Positions 1 to 8,328 of a stretch of 13,542 bases of DNA are shown in pieces (the stretch's first letter is position 1; each line of letters starts with the position of its first letter). The position numbers and the translations under genes are program-made. The notes below the pieces were generated by a model. It saw only the letters and a list, made by a program, of their open reading frames with translations, did not search any database and was not told where the DNA came from. Location of the stretch: positions 1-13,542 of the forward strand of contig CAIYXD010000108.1 of the NCBI GenBank assembly GCA_903930085.1, in the 5' to 3' direction. This stretch comes from an uncultured Flavobacteriia bacterium (GTDB lineage: Bacteria; Bacteroidota; Bacteroidia; Flavobacteriales_D; Crocinitomicaceae).

Positions 1-3000
1 GTGCAGACATTCACCTTTGACACGATAAATACACGAAGAGCAAATTTCGATTTTCCACAAGAATTGAATACGAAGAGATTTGAAAAAGTACTGATGTATT
101 ATAAATTGAAATGCAGTCCCCTGACGCCATGGGATTCATACGATTGTGGAGAATGGGATTATTTAACTTACACAAGAGTATTCGATCACACAGGAGTTTT
201 TGATTCTGTGCAAGTGGATGCAAATCGCTACTTATCGAATCTCGCTTCTCCACCAACGATTAGTTCCAACCCGCATCCGTATCTTTTCTCCGATTCGTAT
301 GTTCGTCCGGAAAACAACAGATCTGGTGCAACGTTGACCACAAGTGTTTTGAACGCGCCAGCTGGAACAACGGCTTTCCCGTTTGATGTTACCAATAATG
401 GTGGTAGATTCCAAATGTTACTAACTGCATCTGAGCTGAGCTCAGCAGGAATTACTGCCGGAAATATTCAATCGTTGTCCTTGTACTTGAATTCTTTTCA
501 AGTGAATGGCGAATTGAAATACCCTAAAATCTCCTTGAAAGCAACAACTGATGCTTTATTGACAGCTTTCCAAACCGCAGGATTTACAGAAGTGTATAAC
601 GCATCCCATTGGTCGGGTGGAAGCCATTCCGATTTAGTTAACGGACAAAATAATTTACTTTTCTACCAGCCTTTTGCATGGAATGGAACGGATAACATCG
701 TAATTGAGTTCTATTTCGAAAACACCCAAGATGCCGCTAATTCTCTTTTGTTCAATGGTAAACCAAACACGCAGCAAAAAGCATTGTTCTACAATTCTAT
801 GAACGGATGTATAGAATTCAGTGGAACAAATAGTTCTCTATTGGAACTCTCTGACTTCGATATGGGCAACGAAATGACAATTACGTTTTGGTCGAAGGGA
901 AATGGTTCTGCCGGATTAAATACTTCGATTTTAGAGGCATATGATATCGCAGGAAATAGAGTTGTAAATATTCACATGCCTTGGAGCGATAATACAATGT
1001 ACTTCGATGCAGGACAAGGAAGTGGCTACGATAGAATTTCAAAACCAATGACCAGCACAGAAATTGACAACGAATGGAACCATTGGGCATTTGTTAAAAA
1101 ACAAGGAACAGGTGAAATGTTTGTATACAAAAACGGCGTTCTTTGGCATTCTGGAACAAATAAAAACTTGCCAATCGGTTATATTCACCGATTTGTTTTA
1201 GGTGCAAACATGAGTTTAGGGAATAACTGGAAGGGTAAAATCGACGATTTCCAAGTGTATGACATCGCATTGGACGCTGCAACTATTCAATCGTGGATGA
1301 CCCAGAAACCAACTGCAGCGCATCCTAACTGGACAGATCTTTTAGTTTTCTATGATTTCGACAATAAAGCGTGGGCGGAAGATCTTTCCCAAAACGATAA
1401 CTTATTGATGCCGTCCGCACTTGGAATGTTCAACTTTGACGAATATCCAAAAACGGGTGTTGCAATGCCATCCAAAATTCCAACCATTGGGTTGGGTCAA
1501 GGAACAGTTGGCGGAGCGGTGCAAATTACAGATGAAACAGAAAATCGTTTGAAGGAACCGACAATTGTTTTTGAATTACAAGCTTTGCCAAACCATTTCG
1601 ATATTATCTCAAGCAATGTTGTAATCTTAGCAGGAAACGAAACCGTTTACGGAGCTTCAAATCAGGTGATTTCGCAAACGCCATTCACAGGTTCTAATTT
1701 GATGGCCAACGAAACAATAACGTATTTCAAACCGCCTTACGAGATTGTTAAGGATGTTGAAATCGCACGTTACATAACGCCTTACGGTATTCAATTTGAT
1801 TTAGGTCCAAATGGTTTTTCATGGATTTACGATGTAACGGATTACCAGCAGTATTTAAAAAATACAGTTGATTTAGCGGCACACAATACACAGGAACTTA
1901 TTGATCTTCGTTTTGCATTTATCGAAGGAATTCCTCCAAGAGACGTGCAAAAGAGAGAACCAATCTGGAGCGATTTCAGAAGTTACCAATATGCCTCTAT
2001 GGACAACAATTCAGTGTTAACGGAAGTTCCAGTAGTTTTATCTGATTCAGCGGAAATGTTTAAAATTAAAACGCGTTTCTCTGGCCACGGACAAGTTGGA
2101 AATGGTTCTTGTTGCGAATGGGCACCAAAGGATCATAGACTTTCTATTAACAGCGTACCACGTTTTAATTGGAATATTTGGGAAGAAACAGCGTGTGGCG
2201 ATAATCCAAATATCTCTCAAGGCGGAACATGGCCTTACGCAAGAGAAGGATGGTGTCCTGGCGATATGGTTCGTGAATACGATCACGAAATGACGCCGTT
2301 TGTGAGCGCTGGAGATACTGTTATGATTGATTACGATATTACAGATGTTCCGGCAAACGACCTTGGACAAGGAAGTGGAAACTATATTGTTGCGATGGAT
2401 TTAATTTCCTATTCTGCACCAAATTTCCAAAATGATGCTGCAGTAATTGATATCTTGAACCCAAATAACTGGGAATATTACGGGAAATGGAATCCTTCTT
2501 GTTCTAATCCGCGCGTTATTTTACAAAATACAGGAGCTCAAGCGCTGACAAGTTGTAAAATTCGCTGTTGGATCAGTTATGGCGATTGGTTGGAATACGA
2601 GTGGACTGGTAACTTAGGTTTTCTAGAGAAAGAAATTGTTGAAATACCGGTTACAGACTTAGGATGGTGGAGAGATTACGAAGGAGCACAAACATTCCAT
2701 GCGCAAGTGTATGCAGTTGGTGGTTACCCGGATTTGGATGAATATCCGAACAATAATGTAATGCGCACCAAGTTTGACGCAACAGAGAGCGTTGATGGAC
2801 CTTTCTTCGTTTGGTTTACAACGAATAACAAGGCAAGCGAAAACACGTATAGATTGGAAGATGCAAGTGGAACTGTTTTGTTTGAACGATCCAACATGAC
2901 AAATACGACGCAGTACAAAGATACGTTTGATTTGGCTCCTGGCTGCTACAGTGTAATCTTGGAAGATTCAGATAGCGATGGAATTGGTTTCTGGTATTCA

Positions 3001-3399
3001 AGCCAAGTGGAAGGAGAAACTTCCGGTCAATTCAGAATGCGAAGAGTTGGAGGAAGCTACATTGAGTTCTTCCCGAATGATTTTGGTAATTACCACCGAT
3101 TTAATTTCTCTGTCGGTTTTGGATTAGGAACGGATGAATTAGAACTTGCACACGAAGTGCGTGTTTTCCCAAATCCAACCAATGGTTTATGTATGATTGA
3201 ACTGGATGGCGCTGTAAACAATGAAGCAAGCTTGGTAATCTACGATTTGATGGGACGACCAATCCATTCCGAAAAAATGAACGCAACAGCAACTTTTGCG
3301 GATGCGTATGTCGATTTGAGTCACTTACCAACTGGAAAGTATATTGTTAAGATTGTTACCAAAGATCAGGTTTACACCAAAGATTTGATCAAGCAATAA
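1..3399 (+). CDS. Secreted PNGase F-like amidase with LamG domain and T9SS sorting tail (5' partial)
   Basis: The reading frame is open at the window start; there is no signal peptide, so the first GTG is most likely internal and the N-terminus is missing. Residues 17-55 resemble the PNGase F N-terminal domain: two cysteines (38, 49) and a GEWDY motif whose Asp53 matches the catalytic Asp60 of PNGase F as I recall that sequence. Residues about 265-435 form a LamG/concanavalin-like domain. Similarity to PNGase F resumes at RYITPY (590-595) and YDVTDY, and continues with GHG (695-697), CCEW (704-707, Glu706 matching catalytic Glu206) and GTWPYAREGWCPG (742-754). A DSDSDGIGFW segment lies near 987-996 and a T9SS type A domain at about 1050-1132. 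The inferred role is extracellular release of N-linked glycans from glycoproteins, with cell-surface attachment or release through T9SS. The PNGase-like assignment is strong; the actual substrate is unknown. Confidence 0.85.
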   Translation: MQTFTFDTINTRRANFDFPQELNTKRFEKVLMYYKLKCSPLTPWDSYDCGEWDYLTYTRVFDHTGVFDSVQVDANRYLSNLASPPTISSNPHPYLFSDSYVRPENNRSGATLTTSVLNAPAGTTAFPFDVTNNGGRFQMLLTASELSSAGITAGNIQSLSLYLNSFQVNGELKYPKISLKATTDALLTAFQTAGFTEVYNASHWSGGSHSDLVNGQNNLLFYQPFAWNGTDNIVIEFYFENTQDAANSLLFNGKPNTQQKALFYNSMNGCIEFSGTNSSLLELSDFDMGNEMTITFWSKGNGSAGLNTSILEAYDIAGNRVVNIHMPWSDNTMYFDAGQGSGYDRISKPMTSTEIDNEWNHWAFVKKQGTGEMFVYKNGVLWHSGTNKNLPIGYIHRFVLGANMSLGNNWKGKIDDFQVYDIALDAATIQSWMTQKPTAAHPNWTDLLVFYDFDNKAWAEDLSQNDNLLMPSALGMFNFDEYPKTGVAMPSKIPTIGLGQGTVGGAVQITDETENRLKEPTIVFELQALPNHFDIISSNVVILAGNETVYGASNQVISQTPFTGSNLMANETITYFKPPYEIVKDVEIARYITPYGIQFDLGPNGFSWIYDVTDYQQYLKNTVDLAAHNTQELIDLRFAFIEGIPPRDVQKREPIWSDFRSYQYASMDNNSVLTEVPVVLSDSAEMFKIKTRFSGHGQVGNGSCCEWAPKDHRLSINSVPRFNWNIWEETACGDNPNISQGGTWPYAREGWCPGDMVREYDHEMTPFVSAGDTVMIDYDITDVPANDLGQGSGNYIVAMDLISYSAPNFQNDAAVIDILNPNNWEYYGKWNPSCSNPRVILQNTGAQALTSCKIRCWISYGDWLEYEWTGNLGFLEKEIVEIPVTDLGWWRDYEGAQTFHAQVYAVGGYPDLDEYPNNNVMRTKFDATESVDGPFFVWFTTNNKASENTYRLEDASGTVLFERSNMTNTTQYKDTFDLAPGCYSVILEDSDSDGIGFWYSSQVEGETSGQFRMRRVGGSYIEFFPNDFGNYHRFNFSVGFGLGTDELELAHEVRVFPNPTNGLCMIELDGAVNNEASLVIYDLMGRPIHSEKMNATATFADAYVDLSHLPTGKYIVKIVTKDQVYTKDLIKQ

Positions 3400-3685
3400 A
3401 TAAAAAATGGGTTTTTAAGAAAAAATCGATCTTTAAAGGTCGATTTTTTTTTGATCTTTTTTTCGCACTTCGACGACCATTGAATTCCGGAATAGATTGT
3501 CCGGGAACGGTTGGTGGCTCAAAAGGTTCTGCTTCTCGTTCGGGAATATTTCTGTTTGGTTCTGTTGGTTCTTCATGCCAATGATCCGGATCGATTTCCG
3601 GTTGCATTGGCTTCAAAGGTGTTGGGGATTCCTCGTCTGGTTCGATTTCTCGTCTCTTTGGCGCTCGAAAAATAAAGGTATGCAT
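3389..3685 (-). CDS. Small Pro/Glu-rich hypothetical protein
   Basis: This is a 98-residue reading frame starting at ATG (3685). The middle (about residues 10-68) is rich in Pro and Glu, with recurring EP, PEI and EEP units such as PEIDPDHWHEEP, and is followed by a basic patch (RRSAKKRSKKNR, 71-82). There is no signal peptide or membrane segment, and it is probably disordered. Short Pro/acidic-rich proteins of this style are common in Flavobacteriia; I know of no function for them. The composition is too biased to be an ordinary shadow frame, which is why it is called. The last 15 or so codons run through the terminator hairpin and overlap the 3' end of the convergent gene by 11 bases. Two A runs (7 and 9 bases, 3457-3463 and 3444-3452) lie in the same stretch, and loss of one A in the longer run would bring a TAA in the hairpin loop into frame. 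The true C-terminus is therefore uncertain. Confidence 0.5.
   Translation of the reverse strand: MHTFIFRAPKRREIEPDEESPTPLKPMQPEIDPDHWHEEPTEPNRNIPEREAEPFEPPTVPGQSIPEFNGRRSAKKRSKKNRPLKIDFFLKTHFLFIA
3421..3452 (+). terminator. Intrinsic terminator after the PNGase F-like gene
   Basis: The arm AAAAATCGATC (3421-3431) pairs with GGTCGATTTTT (3438-3448) around the loop TTTAAA, giving 11 base pairs with one T-G wobble. The T run continues to 3452. It starts 21 bases after the stop codon at 3397-3399. The left-hand A run becomes a T run on the opposite strand, so it may also work weakly in the minus direction. Confidence 0.85.
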
Positions 3686-3989
3686 AGGGAAGGTTTTAAG
3701 GTAACTATTTGAACTGCTTTCTTAAATGTACAACATTATCAGACTGAATTATTTTTTGAAGACTAAATTTCAACCAATTGAATTCAAATAATACGACTTA
3801 TAAAGACATAGAATATGCAAAGCCCTTATCATTTTTTTTAAAGTTCAAAATATCCAAACCTGATATATCTTCTCTTTTTTTTCTAACCAAAGTCTTTAAA
3901 ATAAAGGATTAGTATAAGAATAATTAAGTTCAAGGAAATGAAAAAATTGGAGTTATTCCGGCATTTTTAATGCAATTAATTTTGCGTTT
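3686..3989. other. AT-rich intergenic stretch without a recognisable gene
   Basis: These 304 bases separate two minus-strand genes. I see no coding frame with convincing composition, no tRNA and no perfect TAnnTTTG element on either strand. A small inverted repeat, GCATT-TTT-AATGC (3961-3973), lies just past the stop of the esterase gene, but it is too short and lacks the T run expected of an intrinsic terminator. The promoter of the small Pro/Glu-rich gene should lie here, but I cannot place it. Confidence 0.6.
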
Positions 3990-5402
3990 TTAATTTTTTA
4001 TAAACGGAAATTTTATGCTTGCTTTTCCATTGAGATGTAAAATGTAATATCCTTTAGATAATAAGTTTACATCAATTTGATTAGAAGTTAATTTTCCACG
4101 AAGAATTACTTCTCCAGTTAATGAAACGATTTCATAGGTATTAGTATGTAAACTAGTTGTTGACTTAAGGTGTAAAATTTCTTCAACAGGATTAGGACTG
4201 ATTTTTATTAATTCAGTATTAAAAGCTTCTTGAAGTCCATTAAAACATGATTCTGAGGGTATATTTCCATTGGCAGCAATTTGGGCGGCGAATAAATCAG
4301 ACATGTTTTGAGCTCTTGTTGTCAAATTATCAATTGAATGGCCATTATCAAAACAATCATTAAGGTATTCAGAATTTTCAATTATTTCCATTTGTATTAG
4401 ATTCGTGTTCCAACCAATTGCCATTAATTCATTCCCTATTTTTTTTCCACCACTTGCATTCGGATAAAAATAATAGGTTTGACAAATGTTGGATTGTGCA
4501 AAACATTCCCAACTTACACGACCAAGAACTTTACCGAATTCATAATTTACAATAATATCAGCGCCCTGATGAAATAAATAAACCGGGAAATTTTCAGGCA
4601 TATCCTCAACGATGTTAAAATCTAGAATTCCACCAAAAAAAGATCCAACTCCATGAACTGTTGCATCATGTATTCCTAAATTTAAAGTTCCTTCCACTGT
4701 TCCAAGATCAGGACGTGTTAAATTATTCTGTAAAGGAATGCATCCGTATGTGATCATATCTGAATCGGGCGTTGGAGCTGCACTTATAGCACCGCAGTTT
4801 AATGGTTTTTCGCTTTCATCGGTCATAAATGCAACCGCTAACGATGAAAAAGCTCCTGCACTTTCACCAACAACATAAACATTATTTACATCAGAAGAAT
4901 CAAGTGCAAAACGATTTTTCATGAATCGGATTGCTCCTTTAGTATCTTGCATGGATCGATAGTTTGCTCGGTAAATTTCTGCACTATCACAAATGTATCC
5001 GCATGGAGCAGAAATGGAATTATTACATAAAGCATACATCGAATAATTGGAAGTCTTATGCGTCCCTAAACGGTAATTAATATTTGCAACAACATAACCT
5101 CGTTTGGCAAATTCTCTTGATAATAATATAAGATCAGCATCTTCTTTTGACCCACCAATCCATGCTCCACCATGCACTAAAATCAAAATTGGTCGATTAC
5201 AATTTGTGTCATTTTTTGGTTTGTAAATGTCTAAAGTAAGAGATTGATTTGTGCCTGCGTAATCAAGAGCATTGCCATATTCAACATTTAGTAAACTGTC
5301 ATATTGAAATTGTTTGTTGGAATAAGGAATCGCTATTTGACTCGTTGCAGTATGCGTGAAAATCAAACATAATTTTAATAAAATGAATATTTTCTTTTTC
5401 AT
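3990..5402 (-). CDS. Secreted alpha/beta-hydrolase (carboxylesterase-like) with T9SS sorting domain
   Basis: The start is placed at ATG 5402-5400, because the in-frame codon two positions earlier is only TTG; this gives 470 residues. A signal peptide (MKKKIFILLKLCLIF, residues 1 to about 21) precedes the hydrolase. HGGAW (77-81) is the oxyanion-hole motif of the hormone-sensitive-lipase/carboxylesterase type. GESAG (179-183) holds nucleophile Ser181. Asp282 (HQGAD) and His355 (DNGHS) are the likely rest of the triad. A Cys-containing insertion (Cys126, Cys134, Cys138) sits between strands where a lid is often found and may form disulfides outside the cell. Residues about 399-470 (KISPNPVEEILHL to the end) are a T9SS type A domain. 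It is predicted to be an extracellular esterase; the substrate cannot be read from sequence. It stands alone: the flanking genes are 304 bases downstream and divergent upstream. Confidence 0.85.
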   Translation of the reverse strand: MKKKIFILLKLCLIFTHTATSQIAIPYSNKQFQYDSLLNVEYGNALDYAGTNQSLTLDIYKPKNDTNCNRPILILVHGGAWIGGSKEDADLILLSREFAKRGYVVANINYRLGTHKTSNYSMYALCNNSISAPCGYICDSAEIYRANYRSMQDTKGAIRFMKNRFALDSSDVNNVYVVGESAGAFSSLAVAFMTDESEKPLNCGAISAAPTPDSDMITYGCIPLQNNLTRPDLGTVEGTLNLGIHDATVHGVGSFFGGILDFNIVEDMPENFPVYLFHQGADIIVNYEFGKVLGRVSWECFAQSNICQTYYFYPNASGGKKIGNELMAIGWNTNLIQMEIIENSEYLNDCFDNGHSIDNLTTRAQNMSDLFAAQIAANGNIPSESCFNGLQEAFNTELIKISPNPVEEILHLKSTTSLHTNTYEIVSLTGEVILRGKLTSNQIDVNLLSKGYYILHLNGKASIKFPFIKN

Positions 5403-5581
5403 AGACAAACATTTTTAAAGTAAAAATAAATTAAAATCGTCATATTCAGACCAATGATGTAAAAAAGCCATTTCAAAAAAAATAGCTTAATCAACAATTT
5501 CTAGTTAAAACAATAGAATAAATACCCACTTCCTTCCTTCCATTTCATTAAATTTGCAGTCAATTAATTAAAACTGACTTT
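5403..5581. promoter_or_regulatory. Divergent promoter region between esterase gene and lhgO
   Basis: These 179 AT-rich bases separate two divergently transcribed genes and should hold both promoters. A clear -7 element is visible for the plus strand (separate entry). For the minus strand I find only imperfect TAnnTTTG matches. Confidence 0.5.
5549..5556 (+). promoter_or_regulatory. Bacteroidota-type -7 promoter element of lhgO
   Basis: TAAATTTG matches the Bacteroidota -7 consensus TAnnTTTG exactly and ends 25 bases before the lhgO ATG. No TTG is found at the usual -33 distance, so only half of the promoter is supported by sequence. Confidence 0.5.
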
Positions 5582-6793
5582 ATGACTTTTGATATTGCAA
5601 TTATTGGTGGCGGAATCGTTGGTGCGGCAACTCTATATAAAATGCAAAAGAAATATCCGCATTTGAAAATTGTTTTAATTGAAAAAATGGATAAGCTAGC
5701 GGATCATCAAACAGGCCATAATTCAGGTGTAATTCATTCCGGATTGTATTACAAACCGGGATCTCTCAAAGCAAAAAACTGTATTCAGGGAAGACACGAA
5801 TTAGTTGCCTTTGCAAAAGAACATGGAATCAAACACGATATCTGCGGAAAAGTTGTCGTGGCAACAGATCCTTCCGAATTGCCAAACATGGAAAAAATTT
5901 TCCAAACCGGTTTGGAAAATGAAATTGAGGGAATCGAGTGGATTACAGCGGAACAAGTGAAAGAACATGAACCACACGTGGAAAGTATCGGTGGAATTTG
6001 GGTGCCATGCACTGGAATCATTGATTTTCGCGCTGCGACAGAGAAAATGGTTGAATTGGCCTTGGCAATTAATCCGGAGAGCGAATTGAAACTGAGCCAT
6101 GAAGTTGCTACTATCGAAAAAGGAGAGAAATTTTCCAAGATTATCACAAATAAGGGCAATTTTGAAGCAGAATATTTAATCTTTTGTGCTGGATTGCAAG
6201 CCGATAGATTGGCTAAAAAAGATGGTGTGCAGCTTAAGGAAAAGGTCGTTGGATTCAGAGGCGATTACTACGAATTGACGGAACAAGGAAAACATAAAAT
6301 AAAAAACTTGATTTATCCTGTTCCAAATCCTGATTTCCCTTTCCTTGGTGTGCACTTTACGCGCATGACAGATGGTGAAATTGAATGCGGACCAAATGCG
6401 GTATTTACCTTCAAACGAGAAGGATACAACAAAACGGATTTCTCCTTCCGCGATACGTGGGATGCGTTAACTTACCGTGGAACATGGAGATTATTCTTCA
6501 CAAATATGGCTTTTGGAATCAATGAATACCGTCGTGCGTTTTCAAAACGCTTGTTTTTAAAGACTTTACAACGAATGGTTCCTTCTTTAACAATGGACGA
6601 TATTAAACCGGGAAGATCTGGAGTTCGCGCTTTGCTTTTGAGACAAGATGGCGATACACGCGACGATTTCCGTATCGAATACCACGGAAAATCCATACAT
6701 GTTTTAAATGCTCCTTCGCCCGCTGCAACTGCTTCACTAGCAATTGGTGGATATATTGTTGAAGAGGCGGAAAAGCACTTTAATTTAGTTTAA
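5582..6793 (+). CDS. lhgO: L-2-hydroxyglutarate oxidase
   Basis: This 403-residue flavoprotein is of typical length for LhgO and belongs to the FAD-dependent DAO-type oxidoreductases. It oxidises L-2-hydroxyglutarate to 2-oxoglutarate, passing electrons to oxygen or the quinone pool. The N-terminus carries the dinucleotide-binding GGGIVG (9-14) and the acidic end of strand 2 (IEK, Glu34). HNSGVIHSGLYY (46-57) is the conserved substrate/FAD-contact segment of this family. The C-terminal GRSGVRA (344-350) and the segment near LNAPSPAATASLAIG are also family hallmarks. The start is the ATG 25 bases after a TAAATTTG element. In bacteria without a dedicated pathway the enzyme acts as metabolite repair, removing L-2-hydroxyglutarate made by side reactions of malate or lactate dehydrogenase. 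A lipoprotein gene follows after 49 bases in the same direction. Confidence 0.93.
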   Translation: MTFDIAIIGGGIVGAATLYKMQKKYPHLKIVLIEKMDKLADHQTGHNSGVIHSGLYYKPGSLKAKNCIQGRHELVAFAKEHGIKHDICGKVVVATDPSELPNMEKIFQTGLENEIEGIEWITAEQVKEHEPHVESIGGIWVPCTGIIDFRAATEKMVELALAINPESELKLSHEVATIEKGEKFSKIITNKGNFEAEYLIFCAGLQADRLAKKDGVQLKEKVVGFRGDYYELTEQGKHKIKNLIYPVPNPDFPFLGVHFTRMTDGEIECGPNAVFTFKREGYNKTDFSFRDTWDALTYRGTWRLFFTNMAFGINEYRRAFSKRLFLKTLQRMVPSLTMDDIKPGRSGVRALLLRQDGDTRDDFRIEYHGKSIHVLNAPSPAATASLAIGGYIVEEAEKHFNLV

Positions 6794-6842
6794 AACGTAT
6801 TGTTTTGCCCTGTAGGATGAAAACGTCAACCAAAAGCCAACG

Positions 6843-7805
6843 ATGAGAATAGGAAACTTTCTGATGATTTTTGCAACCTTTCTCCTAAGTGCATGTAATT
6901 CAGGAGAAAAGATGAATGCAAAAATAGAGAATAGTGAAACACTTCACGAAATTCCTTCGGCATCTGGAATTGAATTTCTGGATGGGAAATACTGGCTAAT
7001 TGGAGATAATTCACCGTGGTTATTTGAGGTAAACGATGTGTTTGAAGTAGCAGAAAAACACCTCATTTTTTCAATGGATTTTACTGAAAACGGAACTATT
7101 CCAAAAAGTAAAAAACACGATTTTGAGGCGATGACGGCGCTTAACTGGGAAGGTGATTCTGCCTTGTTTGTTTTTGGATCTGGTTCGAAAGCCAATCGGT
7201 TTCAAGGTGTTCTCGTTAATATTAACAGTGCGCTACATCCAACTATGGAAACACAAAAATTTGATTTAACCGATTTTTATTCCAAAATCCTAGAAAAAGC
7301 AAAATTAAAAGATGGGGAATTGAATATCGAGGCGGCTGCTGTTTTGGGTGACCATTTGTTTTTATTTAATCGGGGGAAAAATAAATTGATTTCTCTCAAA
7401 GTCAAGCATTTCATAGATTACCTGAGCGGTGCGAGGGAAACGATTAAAATAAAAGTAAAAACGATTGATTTACCGGAAATTGACGGAATTCGTGCTGGAT
7501 TTTCTGGTGCAACGGCGGATGAGAAATTTCAACGAATTGTTTTCACTGCTTCCGTTGAAAATACAGCTGACTGGGTTGCGGATGGTCAAGTTTTGGGCAG
7601 TTTCATCGGCGTATTGAATTTACATTCCCTAAAAAATCATGCGGCGCCCAAATGTATTTTGATAAAAAATAAACAGGAAATTTTACGCATTAAGGCAGAA
7701 TCAATTGCACTGCAGGAATCATCTGAAAATTCTTTTCGCTGCCTCGTCGTAACGGATAGCGATGGCGGTAAATCAGAATTGCTTAAACTTAAAGTTCAGT
7801 TGTAA
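6843..7805 (+). CDS. Lipoprotein, possibly DUF6929-like beta-propeller
   Basis: This 320-residue protein starts with a lipoprotein signal peptide; the lipobox LLSAC puts the lipidated Cys at residue 18. It should therefore be anchored to a membrane on the periplasmic side or at the surface. The mature part opens with a SASGIEF...YWLIGDNSPWLFEV segment and contains further strand-like blocks (FEAMTAL, LNIEAAAVLGDHLFLFNRGKN, DGIRAGFSGATAD, AESIALQ). This is consistent with a propeller-type fold and with the Bacteroidota DUF6929 family as I remember it; I give the family name only as likely. No catalytic residues are recognised. It lies 49 bases after lhgO without an evident promoter or terminator between, so the two are probably cotranscribed, although no functional link is obvious. 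Its last 17 bases overlap the convergent mechanosensitive-channel gene. Confidence 0.75.
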   Translation: MRIGNFLMIFATFLLSACNSGEKMNAKIENSETLHEIPSASGIEFLDGKYWLIGDNSPWLFEVNDVFEVAEKHLIFSMDFTENGTIPKSKKHDFEAMTALNWEGDSALFVFGSGSKANRFQGVLVNINSALHPTMETQKFDLTDFYSKILEKAKLKDGELNIEAAAVLGDHLFLFNRGKNKLISLKVKHFIDYLSGARETIKIKVKTIDLPEIDGIRAGFSGATADEKFQRIVFTASVENTADWVADGQVLGSFIGVLNLHSLKNHAAPKCILIKNKQEILRIKAESIALQESSENSFRCLVVTDSDGGKSELLKLKVQL

Positions 7806-8325
7806 TATCTTCCTTGGATGTTTCCATTTTCATTAAAATGGTGCGCTGCAATACCAAATTGTTAGGTATTGTTACAATTTGATTTTCTTTCGTTCGAACG
7901 TGCATGAAGAAAAAGGAGATGTCTTCTAACTTTCCTTCCACCATATAATCTTTATCAAAAACTTGAATGAATTGTCCAATTCTAAGCGGATGGTTGAAAA
8001 ACAAAATCAAGCTGGCTGTGATATTTGACAAAATTGACCATTGTGCAAAAAAGGCTATTCCTATAATTGTCAACACAGAGGTGAAGAAAACAAACAATTC
8101 CTTTCTGTCGATGTTCCAAATTCCCGCTAAAACGATTCCGCCAACCAATAGGATAAATAAGTTAACTATTTTTTGAGAAATTCTTTTGCGTTGCAAATCA
8201 AATTCTAGACTAGTTAGAATACGCTTGATCGCTTTTGTGGTAGCTAGTTTTACACTAATCATAGCGACAATTAAAACTATTGTTTCAATGATTTCTAGTC
8301 GAAGCGTAGTAAATAATTCATTCAT
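7789..8325 (-). CDS. Short MscS-family mechanosensitive ion channel
   Basis: This 178-residue membrane protein belongs to the small-conductance mechanosensitive channel family, which opens under membrane tension to release solutes during osmotic downshock. Three hydrophobic segments are visible (about 10-30, 55-72 and 78-111). The third, with FFAQWSILSNITASLILFF followed by NHPLRIGQFIQV, corresponds to the pore helix and its link to the beta domain. The beta-domain core ends with IPNNLVLQRTI (153-163), the family's PN motif. E. coli MscS is 286 residues; this protein lacks the C-terminal alpha/beta vestibule. Such short forms occur in Bacteroidota and the ending looks natural rather than frameshifted. 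The ATG lies 3 bases after the stop of the upstream permease gene, so translation is probably coupled. The 3' end overlaps the convergent lipoprotein gene by 17 bases. Confidence 0.88.
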   Translation of the reverse strand: MNELFTTLRLEIIETIVLIVAMISVKLATTKAIKRILTSLEFDLQRKRISQKIVNLFILLVGGIVLAGIWNIDRKELFVFFTSVLTIIGIAFFAQWSILSNITASLILFFNHPLRIGQFIQVFDKDYMVEGKLEDISFFFMHVRTKENQIVTIPNNLVLQRTILMKMETSKEDITTEL

Positions 8326-8328
8326 GGT

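Noticed and set aside
1..3. GTG at the very start as the true start codon of the PNGase F-like gene
   Set aside because: The protein has a T9SS tail and must have a signal peptide, which is absent; the frame is simply cut by the window edge.
2047..2370. Antisense frame of 107 residues inside the PNGase F-like gene
   Set aside because: It lies fully within a well-supported gene, has no recognisable motif, and its composition is that of a shadow frame.
3497..3712. Plus-strand frame of 71 residues opposite the Pro/Glu-rich gene
   Set aside because: Its Trp/Phe/Cys-rich sequence is what the complement of Pro/Glu-rich codons produces; there is no signal or domain.
5403..5408. TTG start two codons upstream of the esterase ATG
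   Set aside because: ATG at 5402 gives a normal signal peptide beginning MKKK; there is no reason to prefer the rarer codon.
5465..5488. Hairpin AAGCCATTT / AAATAGCTT with a T run on the minus strand
   Set aside because: It resembles a terminator for leftward transcription, but no minus-strand gene lies to its right; one mismatch and an A/T-rich stem make chance likely.
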